The position numbers and the translations under genes are program-made. A DNA stretch of 64,000 nt from Paraflavitalea soli (lineage in GTDB: Bacteria; Bacteroidota; Bacteroidia; Chitinophagales; Chitinophagaceae), in contig NZ_CP032157.1 in NCBI RefSeq assembly GCF_003555545.1, positions 7,444,546 through 7,508,545 of the forward strand, written 5' to 3'. The notes beneath the pieces were generated by a model. That model was given only the letters and a program-made list of their open reading frames with translations. It searched no databases and was not told the DNA's origin. Numbering within the stretch: position 1 is the stretch's first letter; each line of letters begins with the position of its first letter. Shown here one piece after another: positions 44,911 through 53,039 of the stretch.

Positions 44911-45031
44911 AATTCGTATATTTTATAATTTTATAACCGTTTTTTCAGCGCTTATCCCCCGCTGCGGGATTGAACTTCTTTCAGGTTTCGGGCTTCGCTT
45001 GTCTTAGCCCTCATTCCCTTCGTTCATGATG

Positions 45032-45063
45032 CAAACTTACAGCGACAATCATCGGGCTACAAA
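45032..45063 (-). promoter_or_regulatory. Promoter of the left-flank secreted protein
   Basis: On the minus strand TTTG (45060-45063), 20 bases, then TAAGTTTG (45032-45039) fully match the Bacteroidota consensus. The leader is about 115 bases. The paralog at 55593 has the same element, followed in both by GCATCATGAA. Confidence 0.7.
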
Positions 45064-45120
45064 CCAACAAATGCTTCATTTCAGGATGCTAAACACGTAA
45101 TAGAAATGTTAAAACCCTTT

Positions 45121-45160
45121 GCTGGCACGGGTTACAGAAAAAAGTGAAAATGATCTCCAA
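45121..45160 (-). promoter_or_regulatory. Conserved upstream block shared by the two flank genes
   Basis: GCACGGGTTACAG...AAGTGAAAATGATC here corresponds to GCGCGGGTTACAG...AAGTCAACATGATC at 56240-56275. Both lie about 60-90 bases upstream of the -33 box. Conservation outside the core promoter suggests a regulator site. Confidence 0.5.
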
Positions 45161-45244
45161 GCCATTTTTACCCCTGTTTTTTTATTATTCAGGATACCCT
45201 CGCCTCTATGCCTGGCTGCCTCCTTGCCGCTTTCCCCTGCCTTT

Positions 45245-45280
45245 CGCTCGCAGCTCGTAGCTCATCGCTCGCAGCTCATT
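45245..45280. repeat. GCTCGCAGCTC direct repeats
   Basis: CGCTCGCAGCTC occurs at 45245-45256 and 45266-45277, separated by GTAGCTCAT. The core GCTCGCAGCTC recurs at 55501-55511 on the other side of the ter locus. The rest of 44911-45586 holds the flank promoter and no supported gene. Confidence 0.55.
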
Positions 45281-45586
45281 ACTTCAACACATTACATAAG
45301 TTTATCATTGATGCTGAATTTCTTCATATATTAATGCTGGTGAGTAATATTTTTTTTATATTTTGTCTCGCCCTTTGAAACAACCATAAACCCTTTAAAA
45401 TATGCTTGCGCGTACCCAGTTGATCGATGCCGTGTGTTATAACAAAGTCCCGCCATCGTTTACAAACATATCTTCCTTACCATAGCAGCCATATTTTAGT
45501 GCCTGGGAACATGGTCATTTTTTAATGCCATTTTTTCCTTGACAAACCGTAATAATTTCCCTGATACGTAAACTAATACCTTACCA

Positions 45587-46162
45587 ATGGCAATTAACTT
45601 ACAGAAAGGCCAGAAAATAGACATAGGCCTTTCCAACATCAGTGTAGGGCTGGGCTGGAATCCAAATGAAGGAACAGGCTCCGCCTTCGACCTGGATGCT
45701 TCTGCATTTATGATCGATGCTTCCAGGCTCATCCCCTCAGAAGGATACTTTGTATTCTATGGCAATACAGATTCTCCCGATGCTGCGGTGCACCATACCG
45801 GTGATGATCCTACCGGCGGCAACTCTGCCGGCGGTGATGATGAAAGCCTCGTAGTAGACCTTACCAAAATAGATCCTGCTATTGCAGAAATACTGTTTGT
45901 GGTCACCATTCATGATGCCGGCGCCCGCAAACAGAATTTTGGCCAGGTCAGGGATTCCTATATCAGGCTCGTGGACAATGCCAGCGGCAACGAGATCGCC
46001 AAATATGAACTGGGGGAAGACTTTTCCATCGAAACAGGCGTGGAATTTGGCCGCCTCTACAAACGCGATGGCAAATGGAAGTTTGAAGCCTCCGGTATCG
46101 GCTATAAAGAAGACCTGGGCTATTTCCTGGGCAAATATTATAAAGGCCAGATCATTAAATGA
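45587..46162 (+). CDS. TerD family protein 1
   Basis: A 191-residue calcium-binding stress protein of the TerD/CABP family, cytoplasmic or membrane-associated. The signature is full: INLQKGQKIDIGLSNISVGL, GLGWNPNEG, FDLDASAFMID, the acidic loop GGDDESLVVDL, ILFVVTIHDAGARKQNFGQV and ELGEDFSIETGVEFGRLY. TerD proteins bind Ca2+ through the acidic loops. This is the first gene of the ter train and is separated from the second TerD by 172 bases that hold a hairpin repeat. Confidence 0.96.
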   Translation: MAINLQKGQKIDIGLSNISVGLGWNPNEGTGSAFDLDASAFMIDASRLIPSEGYFVFYGNTDSPDAAVHHTGDDPTGGNSAGGDDESLVVDLTKIDPAIAEILFVVTIHDAGARKQNFGQVRDSYIRLVDNASGNEIAKYELGEDFSIETGVEFGRLYKRDGKWKFEASGIGYKEDLGYFLGKYYKGQIIK

Positions 46163-46178
46163 TACCAGTTGTCGCCCT

Positions 46179-46247
46179 GGGCCTGTCGAAGGGTGGGTCG
46201 CCCTCTAAGGGCGGCTCACCCTGATCTAAAGGAGCCTGTCGAAGGGC
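46179..46247. repeat. Hairpin repeat copy 3 with flanking CCTGTCGAAGGG direct repeats
   Basis: AGGGTGGGTCGCCC (46190-46203) and GGGCGGCTCACCCT (46209-46222) form the hairpin family member. It is flanked by GGCCTGTCGAAGGG (46180-46193) and GAGCCTGTCGAAGGG (46233-46247). The element lies between the first two TerD genes and may split or tune the operon. Confidence 0.7.
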
Positions 46248-46334
46248 TGTTGGAGGCGACAGCGCATATTTTTCGGTACAAGCAGTACAGGCAGCGATTA
46301 AACCCTAATAAATAAAACAAAAAGAACCTTATTT

Positions 46335-46976
46335 ATGGCAATTAACCTGGTAAAAGGACAAACAATTGACCTTAGAAAAAACGATGGCGGAGCCGATTTT
46401 GACCTTGCAACTGTAACCATCGGCCTCGGATGGGATATCCGCGAGAAAAAAAGCGGATTCCTCGGAAAGCTTCTCGGTGGCAAACAGGAAGACTTTGACC
46501 TCGATGCCGTAGCCTTTTTGCTCGACAGTAATGGTAAAGTAGCCAACCTGGGCGATAAACTCATTGGCGGTGATGTGGTCTTCTACAACAGCCCCAAGCA
46601 CCCTTCCGGCAAAGCATGGTCCACCGGCGATAACAGAACAGGAGCAGGTGATGGCGACGACGAACAACTCGTCTTCAAGCTCGATACCCTCGATGCACGC
46701 TTTGATAAGATCGTATTCGTCGTATCTATTTATCAGGGCCGCCAGAAGAATCAGCACTTTGGTCTCGTGGAAAATGCCTTTATCCGTGCAATAGACACGC
46801 GCGGTAAGGAAATTGCCCGCTTCAACCTGTCGGGCGACGCCACCTTCAATGGCATGTGCTCCATGGTATTTGCTGAAGTATACCGTAAAGACGGCAGCTG
46901 GAAATTCCGCGCCCTGGGTACACCCCACCAGGCCGACTCCTTCGTGGAGATCTTGAAACAATATGTGAACGTATAA
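46335..46976 (+). CDS. TerD family protein 2 (longer variant)
   Basis: A 213-residue TerD protein. It keeps INLVKGQTIDLRK, GLGWDIREK, FDLDAVAFLLD, a double acidic loop TGAGDGDDEQLVFKLD, IVFVVSIYQGRQKNQHFGLV and MVFAEVYRKDGSWKF. It differs from TerD 1 and 3 by an insert (KKSGFLGKLLGGKQE) after GLGW and by NAFIRAIDTRGKE, so it is a distinct paralog group and not a recent copy. The next gene, a vWA protein, starts 16 bases later. Confidence 0.95.
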   Translation: MAINLVKGQTIDLRKNDGGADFDLATVTIGLGWDIREKKSGFLGKLLGGKQEDFDLDAVAFLLDSNGKVANLGDKLIGGDVVFYNSPKHPSGKAWSTGDNRTGAGDGDDEQLVFKLDTLDARFDKIVFVVSIYQGRQKNQHFGLVENAFIRAIDTRGKEIARFNLSGDATFNGMCSMVFAEVYRKDGSWKFRALGTPHQADSFVEILKQYVNV

Positions 46977-46992
46977 ACATCAAAATATTTGT

Positions 46993-47631
46993 ATGAGAAG
47001 ATTACCCGTGTATCTGGTACTTGACACTTCCGGTTCTATGACTGGAGAGCCCATTGAATCCCTGAAGAATGGTGTCCAGGTCCTCATTTCTACCTTGCGC
47101 CAGGATCCGTATGCGCTGGAAACAGCGTATTTAAGCGTGATCACCTTCAGTACGTCGGCTCAACAACTCGTACCCCTTACCGAATTGTCAACGTTCCAGA
47201 TGCCGGATCTTCAGGCTGCAGGCACCACCTCCCTGGGTGAGGCCCTCAACTTACTGGCACAAAGGGTAGAGGTAGAAGTGGCCCGCACCACCGCCGAACA
47301 AAAAGGCGATTGGAAACCCCTCGTATTCATCATGACCGATGGAGAACCTACCGACGATTGGCAGCGGGGGCTTAATGAATACCGCAAACGGAAATTTGGT
47401 ATGGTGATAGCCTGCGCCGCTGGCCGGGCTGCCAACACCAATGTACTCAAGCAGGTTACCGACACCGTGGTGCAATTGGATACCGCCGATTCTTCCACCA
47501 TCAAAGCTTTCTTTAAATGGGTATCTGCTTCCATCAGCACCGGTAGCCAGAAAGTAGAAAGCGGCGGCCAGGAAGTAACCGGCCTCAATGAACTGCCTCC
47601 ACCACCACCAGAAGTAAACGTAGTTGTATAA
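46993..47631 (+). CDS. vWA domain protein (TerY-like) 1
   Basis: A 212-residue von Willebrand A domain protein of the TerY kind. The metal (MIDAS) site is complete: LVLDTSGSMTGEP (DxSxS), AAGTTSLGEAL (Thr) and IMTDGEPTDDW (Asp). After the domain comes a low-complexity linker and a C-terminal tail, ELPPPPPEVNVVV. The second vWA protein (49708) ends in the matching LPPPPPQVNMVI. vWA proteins of ter systems are thought to form complexes with TerD and phospho-signalling partners; the tail may be a docking peptide, which is inferred. Confidence 0.94.
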   Translation: MRRLPVYLVLDTSGSMTGEPIESLKNGVQVLISTLRQDPYALETAYLSVITFSTSAQQLVPLTELSTFQMPDLQAAGTTSLGEALNLLAQRVEVEVARTTAEQKGDWKPLVFIMTDGEPTDDWQRGLNEYRKRKFGMVIACAAGRAANTNVLKQVTDTVVQLDTADSSTIKAFFKWVSASISTGSQKVESGGQEVTGLNELPPPPPEVNVVV

Positions 47632-47632
47632 G

Positions 47633-48349
47633 ATGTTGAAAGAAGCAAAACATATTTCCTTTGATCTGTGGTTGACGTTGATCCGGTCAAATAAGGATTT
47701 TAAGAAAGAAAAAGCAAAGCTCTTCTGTTCTTATTTTAAGATTAGTCATGTAGATGCCGATGCGGTCGTTAAAGTGTTCCGGCAAACCGACCAGTTGGTG
47801 AATCGTATCAACGAAACGGTAGGAAAGAACGTAGACTCCCTGGAAATGTACATGATCGCACTTGATAAGCTCGGTGTCGATATGTCGGGACTGCTGCCAC
47901 CTCATTTGGAAGAATACTACACCCTGTCCGAGCAGTTATTCTTTCAATACCCGGCGCAGCCGCTGCATGAAGAGATTGTACCCCTGCTGGCTGCCTTGAA
48001 AGACAGGGGGCATACCATCAATATCACCAGCAACACCGGTTATATCAAGGGCCGTACCCTGCGCAGGCTCATGGAAGATACCGGCATAGCCCGGTACATG
48101 GACTTCCAGGTATATTCAGATGAAGTGTCGGCTTCCAAACCCTCACCCATCATCTTTGAACACATGTACCGGCAGGCAAAGGAGTTGTATCCCGCCGGTT
48201 TATCCAAACAGCACATCGTGCACATTGGCGATAACAGTCTTACCGATGTAGGAGGGGCAAAGGATTTTGGGATCAATGCTTTTCTCATCAATGATCAAAG
48301 CATGACCTTAAAAAACATAGAGGATGAGCTCAGTGTACTCGTTGCATAA
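47633..48349 (+). CDS. HAD superfamily hydrolase-like protein of the ter locus
   Basis: A 238-residue protein with a HAD phosphatase core: motif I ISFDLWLTLIRS, motif II ITSNTG, Lys of motif III in SASKPSPIIFE and motif IV HIGDNSLTDVGGAKDFG. In motif I the nucleophile Asp is present but the second Asp (general acid) is Trp (D-L-W), so the usual phosphomonoesterase chemistry may be changed, as in dehalogenase-type HADs. It starts one base after the vWA stop and overlaps the PRTase-like gene by 26 bases. HAD plus PRTase pairs are known companions of ter genes. Confidence 0.9.
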   Translation: MLKEAKHISFDLWLTLIRSNKDFKKEKAKLFCSYFKISHVDADAVVKVFRQTDQLVNRINETVGKNVDSLEMYMIALDKLGVDMSGLLPPHLEEYYTLSEQLFFQYPAQPLHEEIVPLLAALKDRGHTINITSNTGYIKGRTLRRLMEDTGIARYMDFQVYSDEVSASKPSPIIFEHMYRQAKELYPAGLSKQHIVHIGDNSLTDVGGAKDFGINAFLINDQSMTLKNIEDELSVLVA

Positions 48350-49211
48350 GATAATGGGGGTCGATGCCTTTACGTTCAACCCTGCTGATTATAGCCGCTT
48401 CAAATTTGGAGATGGCCATATAGCTGAATCATTTGGCGAAGCACTCGCCCATGGATTCCTGGCGCAGCATGGCGAAGCATTAAAGGCCGGCAAACAGCTG
48501 GTCATATTGCCTAGCCCTTATTTTGCCATCCCTACCGCTTCTTATGCCATGGCAGGAGCTTTTAAGAAAACCATCAACCGTTTTTTAGCCGTCAATCGCT
48601 TACCTGTAGCAGAAGAAGCCAAGATCCATCGTTATAAGACCTATAGCCTGGATTACGGGGAACTGGATGCCGACAGCAGGCTCAACCTTATTCTCAACGA
48701 TAAGTACCACCTGGACAGTCAATTCCTGCGGGGTAAATGCCTGATCTTTATCGATGATATCAAGATCACCGGCAGTCATGAGCTCGTGATCCGCAACCTG
48801 CTGAAACAATTTGCCTTGGAAGAAGAGGTTGCTTACTTCCTCTACTTTGCTCAACTCGATGGTAAGAATATCCATCCCAGGATCGAAAATGACCTTAACT
48901 ACAGTTTTGTAAAATCGGTTCATGACCTGGGCAGCATTATCAATTCGGGCAATTTTAAGGTCAATACCCGTATTGTCAAATACATTCTCAACGCGGAGTT
49001 TGCCGACTTCGAAACCTTTATTTCAAAGCAATCCGCTTTGTTTTGTGAACAACTTACCGATCTGGCCATCAGCAATGGCTACCATGAAATGGAGGAATAC
49101 AATAAGAACTTTCTCCAATTGTTAACAATCACCCATCAAAATCATCACATATGCCTATCAACTTACAAAAAGGACAACGCGCCAACCTTGACCTCCCCAA
49201 ATTTACCATAG
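48324..49211 (+). CDS. Phosphoribosyltransferase-like protein of the ter locus
   Basis: A 295-residue protein with a type I PRTase core. The PRPP loop is CLIFIDDIKITGSHE (Asp-Asp then Thr-Gly), preceded by a LVILPSPYFAIPTASYAM strand-loop. Start at ATG 48324 overlaps the HAD gene; an ATG at 48354 is possible. The last 20 codons overlap the third TerD gene by 61 bases in another frame, a long overlap that suggests tight co-translation. PRTase and HAD neighbours in ter operons have been proposed to make or process a nucleotide-like small molecule; that is literature knowledge plus inference. Confidence 0.85.
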   Translation: MSSVYSLHKIMGVDAFTFNPADYSRFKFGDGHIAESFGEALAHGFLAQHGEALKAGKQLVILPSPYFAIPTASYAMAGAFKKTINRFLAVNRLPVAEEAKIHRYKTYSLDYGELDADSRLNLILNDKYHLDSQFLRGKCLIFIDDIKITGSHELVIRNLLKQFALEEEVAYFLYFAQLDGKNIHPRIENDLNYSFVKSVHDLGSIINSGNFKVNTRIVKYILNAEFADFETFISKQSALFCEQLTDLAISNGYHEMEEYNKNFLQLLTITHQNHHICLSTYKKDNAPTLTSPNLP

Positions 49212-49705
49212 GCCTCGGCTGGGATACCAATGAAGCTCAAACAGGGCAGGGATTCGACCTCGATGCCTCTGTCTTCATTCTCGGCGAGAACAGGAAACTC
49301 CTGGCCGATGAGTACTTTGTTTTTTACAACAACCTCAAATCTCCCGATGGTGCTGTAAAGCATTCAGGCGATAATACCACCGGCGATGGTGATGGCGATG
49401 ATGAGACCATCGAGATCGACCTGTCTAATATTAACCCAGGTGCTAAAGAGATCTGCGTGGTAGTTACCATCCATGAAGCACCGGCTCGCAAACAGAATTT
49501 TGGCCAGGTAAGGAATTCTTTCATTCGCGTATTCAATGCCGCCACCAACGAAGAGATCATGAAGTATGAGCTGGGAGAAGACTTCTCTATTGAAACGGCT
49601 GTTGAATTTGGCCGCATCTATAAAAAAGACGAGAACTGGAAATTTGAAGCAGTAGGTATTGGCCACAGCGGCGGCCTCGAACAGTTTTTAGGTAAATACA
49701 ATTAA
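49151..49705 (+). CDS. TerD family protein 3
   Basis: A 184-residue TerD protein close to TerD 1. It has INLQKGQRANLDLPKFTIGL, GLGWDTNEA, FDLDASVFILG, the acidic loop GDGDGDDETIEIDL, ICVVVTIHEAPARKQNFGQV and ELGEDFSIETAVEFGRIY. It starts inside the 3' end of the PRTase-like gene and is followed two bases later by the second vWA gene, so the TerD-vWA gene pair of 46335-47631 is repeated here. Confidence 0.96.
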   Translation: MPINLQKGQRANLDLPKFTIGLGWDTNEAQTGQGFDLDASVFILGENRKLLADEYFVFYNNLKSPDGAVKHSGDNTTGDGDGDDETIEIDLSNINPGAKEICVVVTIHEAPARKQNFGQVRNSFIRVFNAATNEEIMKYELGEDFSIETAVEFGRIYKKDENWKFEAVGIGHSGGLEQFLGKYN

Positions 49706-49707
49706 TT

Positions 49708-50343
49708 ATGAGAAGACTGCCGGTTTATTTATTGCTCGATACTTCCGGCTCCATGAAAGGAGAGCCCATTGAAGCCGTAAAGAATGGTCTTGAATCACTC
49801 ATTGGGTTCTTGCGACAGGACCCCTTTGCCCTGGAGTCTGTGCACCTTTCCATCATCACCTTCGATCGGGAAGTCACCAACATCCTTCCCCTCAAAGACC
49901 TGGAAAGCCTCATTCTGCCCGAGATCACTACGCCCGATTCAGGGCCTACCCACCTGGGGCAGGCGCTGGAAATGCTCTGTACCCTGGTGGATAGCGAGGT
50001 ATTGAAAAGCACACCTGACCAGAAAGGAGATTGGATGCCCCTCTTGTTTATCATGACAGATGGAAAGCCCAGCGACCTCCAGAAGTACCGCGAAATGATA
50101 CCCGAAGTGAAGAAGCGGCATTTTGGCGAGATCGTAGCCTGTGCGGCGGGTCCCAAGGTCGATGACCAGTTGCTCAAAGAGCTCACCCATATCGTGGTGC
50201 ACCTCGACACGGCCGACAGCTCTACCATCAAATCATTCTTTAAATGGGTTTCAGCGTCCGTAAGTACTGGCAACAGAAGTATGGGCGCCGGCGGCGATGT
50301 GGTCTTACCTCCGCCCCCTCCCCAGGTGAATATGGTCATTTAA
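49708..50343 (+). CDS. vWA domain protein (TerY-like) 2
   Basis: A 211-residue vWA protein paralogous to the one at 46993. MIDAS residues are in LLLDTSGSMKGEP, SGPTHLGQAL and IMTDGKPSDLQ. It ends with the same proline tail, VLPPPPPQVNMVI. Both proteins share HLDTADSSTIKSFFKWVSAS-like DNA and protein stretches, so a TerD-vWA unit was probably duplicated in this locus. It is followed by a 123-base spacer, the largest break in the second half of the operon. Confidence 0.94.
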   Translation: MRRLPVYLLLDTSGSMKGEPIEAVKNGLESLIGFLRQDPFALESVHLSIITFDREVTNILPLKDLESLILPEITTPDSGPTHLGQALEMLCTLVDSEVLKSTPDQKGDWMPLLFIMTDGKPSDLQKYREMIPEVKKRHFGEIVACAAGPKVDDQLLKELTHIVVHLDTADSSTIKSFFKWVSASVSTGNRSMGAGGDVVLPPPPPQVNMVI

Positions 50344-50399
50344 TGTCGCTGTGATCCAGGTGTGCAGTTAAGTAAAATAAGGAAAGCATAATATCAGCA

Positions 50400-50430
50400 T
50401 TGCCGATTGTCGACTGCCGATTACCGACTG
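50400..50430. repeat. GCCGATT/CGACTG short direct repeats
   Basis: TGCCGATTGTCGACTG is followed at once by CCGATTACCGACTG. Each half repeats a CCGATT-x-x-CGACTG phrase. It lies in the 123-base spacer inside the ter train, before the YggT-like gene. Confidence 0.5.
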
Positions 50431-50466
50431 ATGATCCGCCTTCTGAAGAACAATTAACAACAAAGT

Positions 50467-50727
50467 ATGTATTTCATCATATGCATGCTCCTCAATATTT
50501 TGATCATAGGCCTCTTCCTGTATTCAAAACTATTGCCCTATAAAGACAGGTTAGACAATCGTTACAAAGGCACATTTGACTTTTTCAGCAAATTGTTTAA
50601 CCCCATGTTGAATTTCCTCCGGGGAGTCATCAAACCCTTCCAGGTAGGCAGCGGACTTGCTGTAGACATGTCACAGATCGTCCTGCTCATTCTATTATTA
50701 CTTTTATTAGGCATTGGCCGGTTTTAA
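50467..50727 (+). CDS. Small YggT-like membrane protein in the ter locus
   Basis: An 86-residue protein with two membrane helices (about 2-20 and 66-84). The segment between has LFNPMLNFLRGVIKPF, then GLAVDMSQIVLLILLLLLL, which matches one YggT repeat (PxLxPxRxxxPxxxxxDxSPxxxxxxL). Full YggT proteins hold two such repeats; this has one. Its place between vWA genes suggests a membrane anchor for the complex, which is inferred. Confidence 0.75.
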   Translation: MYFIICMLLNILIIGLFLYSKLLPYKDRLDNRYKGTFDFFSKLFNPMLNFLRGVIKPFQVGSGLAVDMSQIVLLILLLLLLGIGRF

Positions 50728-50762
50728 ACCTAACCTTTAAAATAAACCTAAACCTCCTTGCT

Positions 50763-51815
50763 ATGCGCAGATTACCGGTATACTTTTTAATAGATGTTTC
50801 AGAGTCAATGGTGGGCGATCAAATGCCCTATGTAGAAGAAGGACTGGCCTCCATCATTAAAGACCTGCGATCTGATCCCTATGCGCTGGAAACAGCCTGG
50901 GTATCCATCATCGTCTTTGCCGGGAAAACGAAACGCATTGTTCCATTAACCGAATTGACTTCCTTTTATCCCCCACGCATTCCCATTGGGGGTGGTACTT
51001 CCCTGGGTGAAGCCCTCGAATTCCTCATGCACGATATCGACACCAATGTGGTAAAGAGTACACCTGATACCAAGGGCGATTGGAAACCCATCATCTTTTT
51101 GTTTACCGATGGAGCCCCCACCGACAACCCCACACCGGCTGTTACAAAGTGGATCAACCAATACAAAAAGAAAGCGTCCATCGTGGCCATTGCATTGGGC
51201 GATAATACCGATACCGCCGTGCTGGGCCAGCTTACCAATGATGTGCTGCTGGTGAAGAACCTGGCACCGGAGTCTTACAAATCATTCTTTAAATGGGTTA
51301 CTGCTTCTATCAAGACCACCAGCATGAGTGTGTCTGAAAGCAATATAGACGGCCCCCAACTGGCTAAGCTGGATGACGCTTACCTCACTAAGGTAGAGCC
51401 TCCTGCCACACCCTCTTCCAAAGTCATCGACAATAATTTTGCCGTCTTCCTGTCCAAATGCCAGGCCACCAAAAAGCCCTACCTCATTAAATACAAACGC
51501 AATATTACCCCCTCCAACATAGAAGGGCTTTCACTGGAAACCCAATTCTTTAAACTCCAGGGATCCTTTCCCGTTGATGATACCTATTTTCAGTTGAGTG
51601 ACAATACCCCCACCAACCAAAAGATCAGTTCAGGCGAATTGGTAGGCTTTCCCCATTGTCCCTGCTGCGGTAATCAATACGGCTTTAGTACCTGTGCTTG
51701 TGGCGGTATCATGTGTACCGGCGACGAAGAAGTCAGTACCTGCCCCTGGTGCAATACCCAGGCTAAATTTGGTTTTTCATCCGGGCATCATGATATAAAC
51801 CGTTCGAGAGGATAA
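50763..51815 (+). CDS. vWA domain protein (TerY) 3 with C-terminal zinc ribbon
   Basis: A 350-residue protein. The N-terminal vWA domain has FLIDVSESMVGDQ, GGGTSLGEALEF and LFTDGAPTDNP for metal binding. About residues 215-290 form an unassigned domain. The end is a Cys-rich zinc module, CPCCGNQYGFSTCACGG then MCTGDEEVSTCPWCNTQ, with CxxC pairs at both sides (TerY-C type). Unlike the other two vWA proteins it has no proline tail. It directly precedes the PP2C and kinase genes, and the kinase also ends in a zinc ribbon. Confidence 0.93.
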   Translation: MRRLPVYFLIDVSESMVGDQMPYVEEGLASIIKDLRSDPYALETAWVSIIVFAGKTKRIVPLTELTSFYPPRIPIGGGTSLGEALEFLMHDIDTNVVKSTPDTKGDWKPIIFLFTDGAPTDNPTPAVTKWINQYKKKASIVAIALGDNTDTAVLGQLTNDVLLVKNLAPESYKSFFKWVTASIKTTSMSVSESNIDGPQLAKLDDAYLTKVEPPATPSSKVIDNNFAVFLSKCQATKKPYLIKYKRNITPSNIEGLSLETQFFKLQGSFPVDDTYFQLSDNTPTNQKISSGELVGFPHCPCCGNQYGFSTCACGGIMCTGDEEVSTCPWCNTQAKFGFSSGHHDINRSRG

Positions 51816-51843
51816 CAACTATTTTCATTAACCCAATTATTCT

Positions 51844-53037
51844 GTGGACAAGATCGTATTTCCCAACGCCAAAGAAAAAGAAGCTTACTCCTATGCCATT
51901 CAATGGGGAAAGTTTGCTCTATCCGATATTGGCGAACATCATTTTGAAGGACTCGAAGCCATTGGGCTAAGCTATGACCCGGCAACGGGTACCGTACAGG
52001 GTATTCCTTCCACACCCGGCGATGCAGACATAACCTTGCATTATAAACCATTAGACAGCCATACAGAGCAGTTGCTCACCAGGCCCGTACACCTCTTTGT
52101 GAATTTTGATCCCAGGAGCTTATGGACCGAACAGGAGCCGCCTCTGGAAGCCCCTTATCAAAAGTCCCACACCGACAGCGTGATGGACATTACCGGCGCC
52201 AAAACCATGATTGCAGCCAGCAAGCGTGGCCGCTCCCATGCCCGGGAAGGCAAATTCAGGGATGATGATTTTGATGTGATGTACCGGTCTGATACCGGTT
52301 GGTATGTTATTGCCGTGGCAGATGGCGCCGGCTCAGCCAAGTTCTCCCGCGAAGGTTCCCGCATTGTATGCAATACCGTAGTAGAACACCTGTCCCTATC
52401 CGCTACCGGCAACAAACTGGATGAGCTCGAAGCCCTGATCGTACAGCTGGAGGCTAATCCCGATGATGCCAGCCGCAAAGCCATTGGCGATACCTTGTAC
52501 AATACCCTGGGCAATGCTGTGCTCCTGGCTTATAAGAACATTGCCAAAGAAGCAGAAGCTTCCCAGAACCTGGTAAAGGATTATGCTACCACCTTGCTCA
52601 CCACTGTATGCCGCCAATACGGCGATAAATGGTTCATTGGTGCTTTTTGGGTAGGCGATGGGGGAGTGGGCATCTACAAAAAAGGAGAAGCCCCAAAAAT
52701 ACTGGGTGAGACCGATAGCGGCGAATACTCCGGCCAAACCAGGTTTCTCACCATGCCGGAAGTCTTTGAAGCAGCTTCCTTCTACAAGCGCATACGCTTC
52801 CAGTTGGTAGACCATTTCGATGCCCTGGTGCTCATGACCGATGGTATTACTGATGCCTGGTTCCACACCGATGCCAATCTCTTCAAAGCAGAGAAATGGG
52901 ACGAGCTGTTCCAGGAAATGCAAAAGGAAGTAAATCTTTCGAGAGATAATGAAAATGCCCATAACCAGTTATTACATTGGTTGGATTTCTGGGTAAAAGG
53001 CGAATACGACGACCGAACAATTGCAATACTTTTTTAA
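51844..53037 (+). CDS. PP2C phosphatase with N-terminal Ig-like domain
   Basis: A 397-residue Ser/Thr phosphatase. The catalytic part (about 120-397) has the PP2C metal sites AVADGAGSAKFSREGS, FWVGDGGVGIY, LVLMTDGITDAW and GEYDDRTIAIL. The N-terminal ~95 residues are unusual: GLSYDPATGTVQGIPSTPGD resembles the He_PIG/cadherin-like strands normally seen in surface proteins, yet there is no signal peptide. Start is GTG 51844. The kinase gene follows after two bases, so phosphatase and kinase are an opposed pair under one control. Confidence 0.92.
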   Translation: MDKIVFPNAKEKEAYSYAIQWGKFALSDIGEHHFEGLEAIGLSYDPATGTVQGIPSTPGDADITLHYKPLDSHTEQLLTRPVHLFVNFDPRSLWTEQEPPLEAPYQKSHTDSVMDITGAKTMIAASKRGRSHAREGKFRDDDFDVMYRSDTGWYVIAVADGAGSAKFSREGSRIVCNTVVEHLSLSATGNKLDELEALIVQLEANPDDASRKAIGDTLYNTLGNAVLLAYKNIAKEAEASQNLVKDYATTLLTTVCRQYGDKWFIGAFWVGDGGVGIYKKGEAPKILGETDSGEYSGQTRFLTMPEVFEAASFYKRIRFQLVDHFDALVLMTDGITDAWFHTDANLFKAEKWDELFQEMQKEVNLSRDNENAHNQLLHWLDFWVKGEYDDRTIAILF

Positions 53038-53039
53038 TT

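Noticed and set aside
45119-45334. 71-codon frame upstream of the first TerD gene
   Set aside because: It translates the conserved promoter block of the flank gene and the GCTCGCAGCTC repeats.
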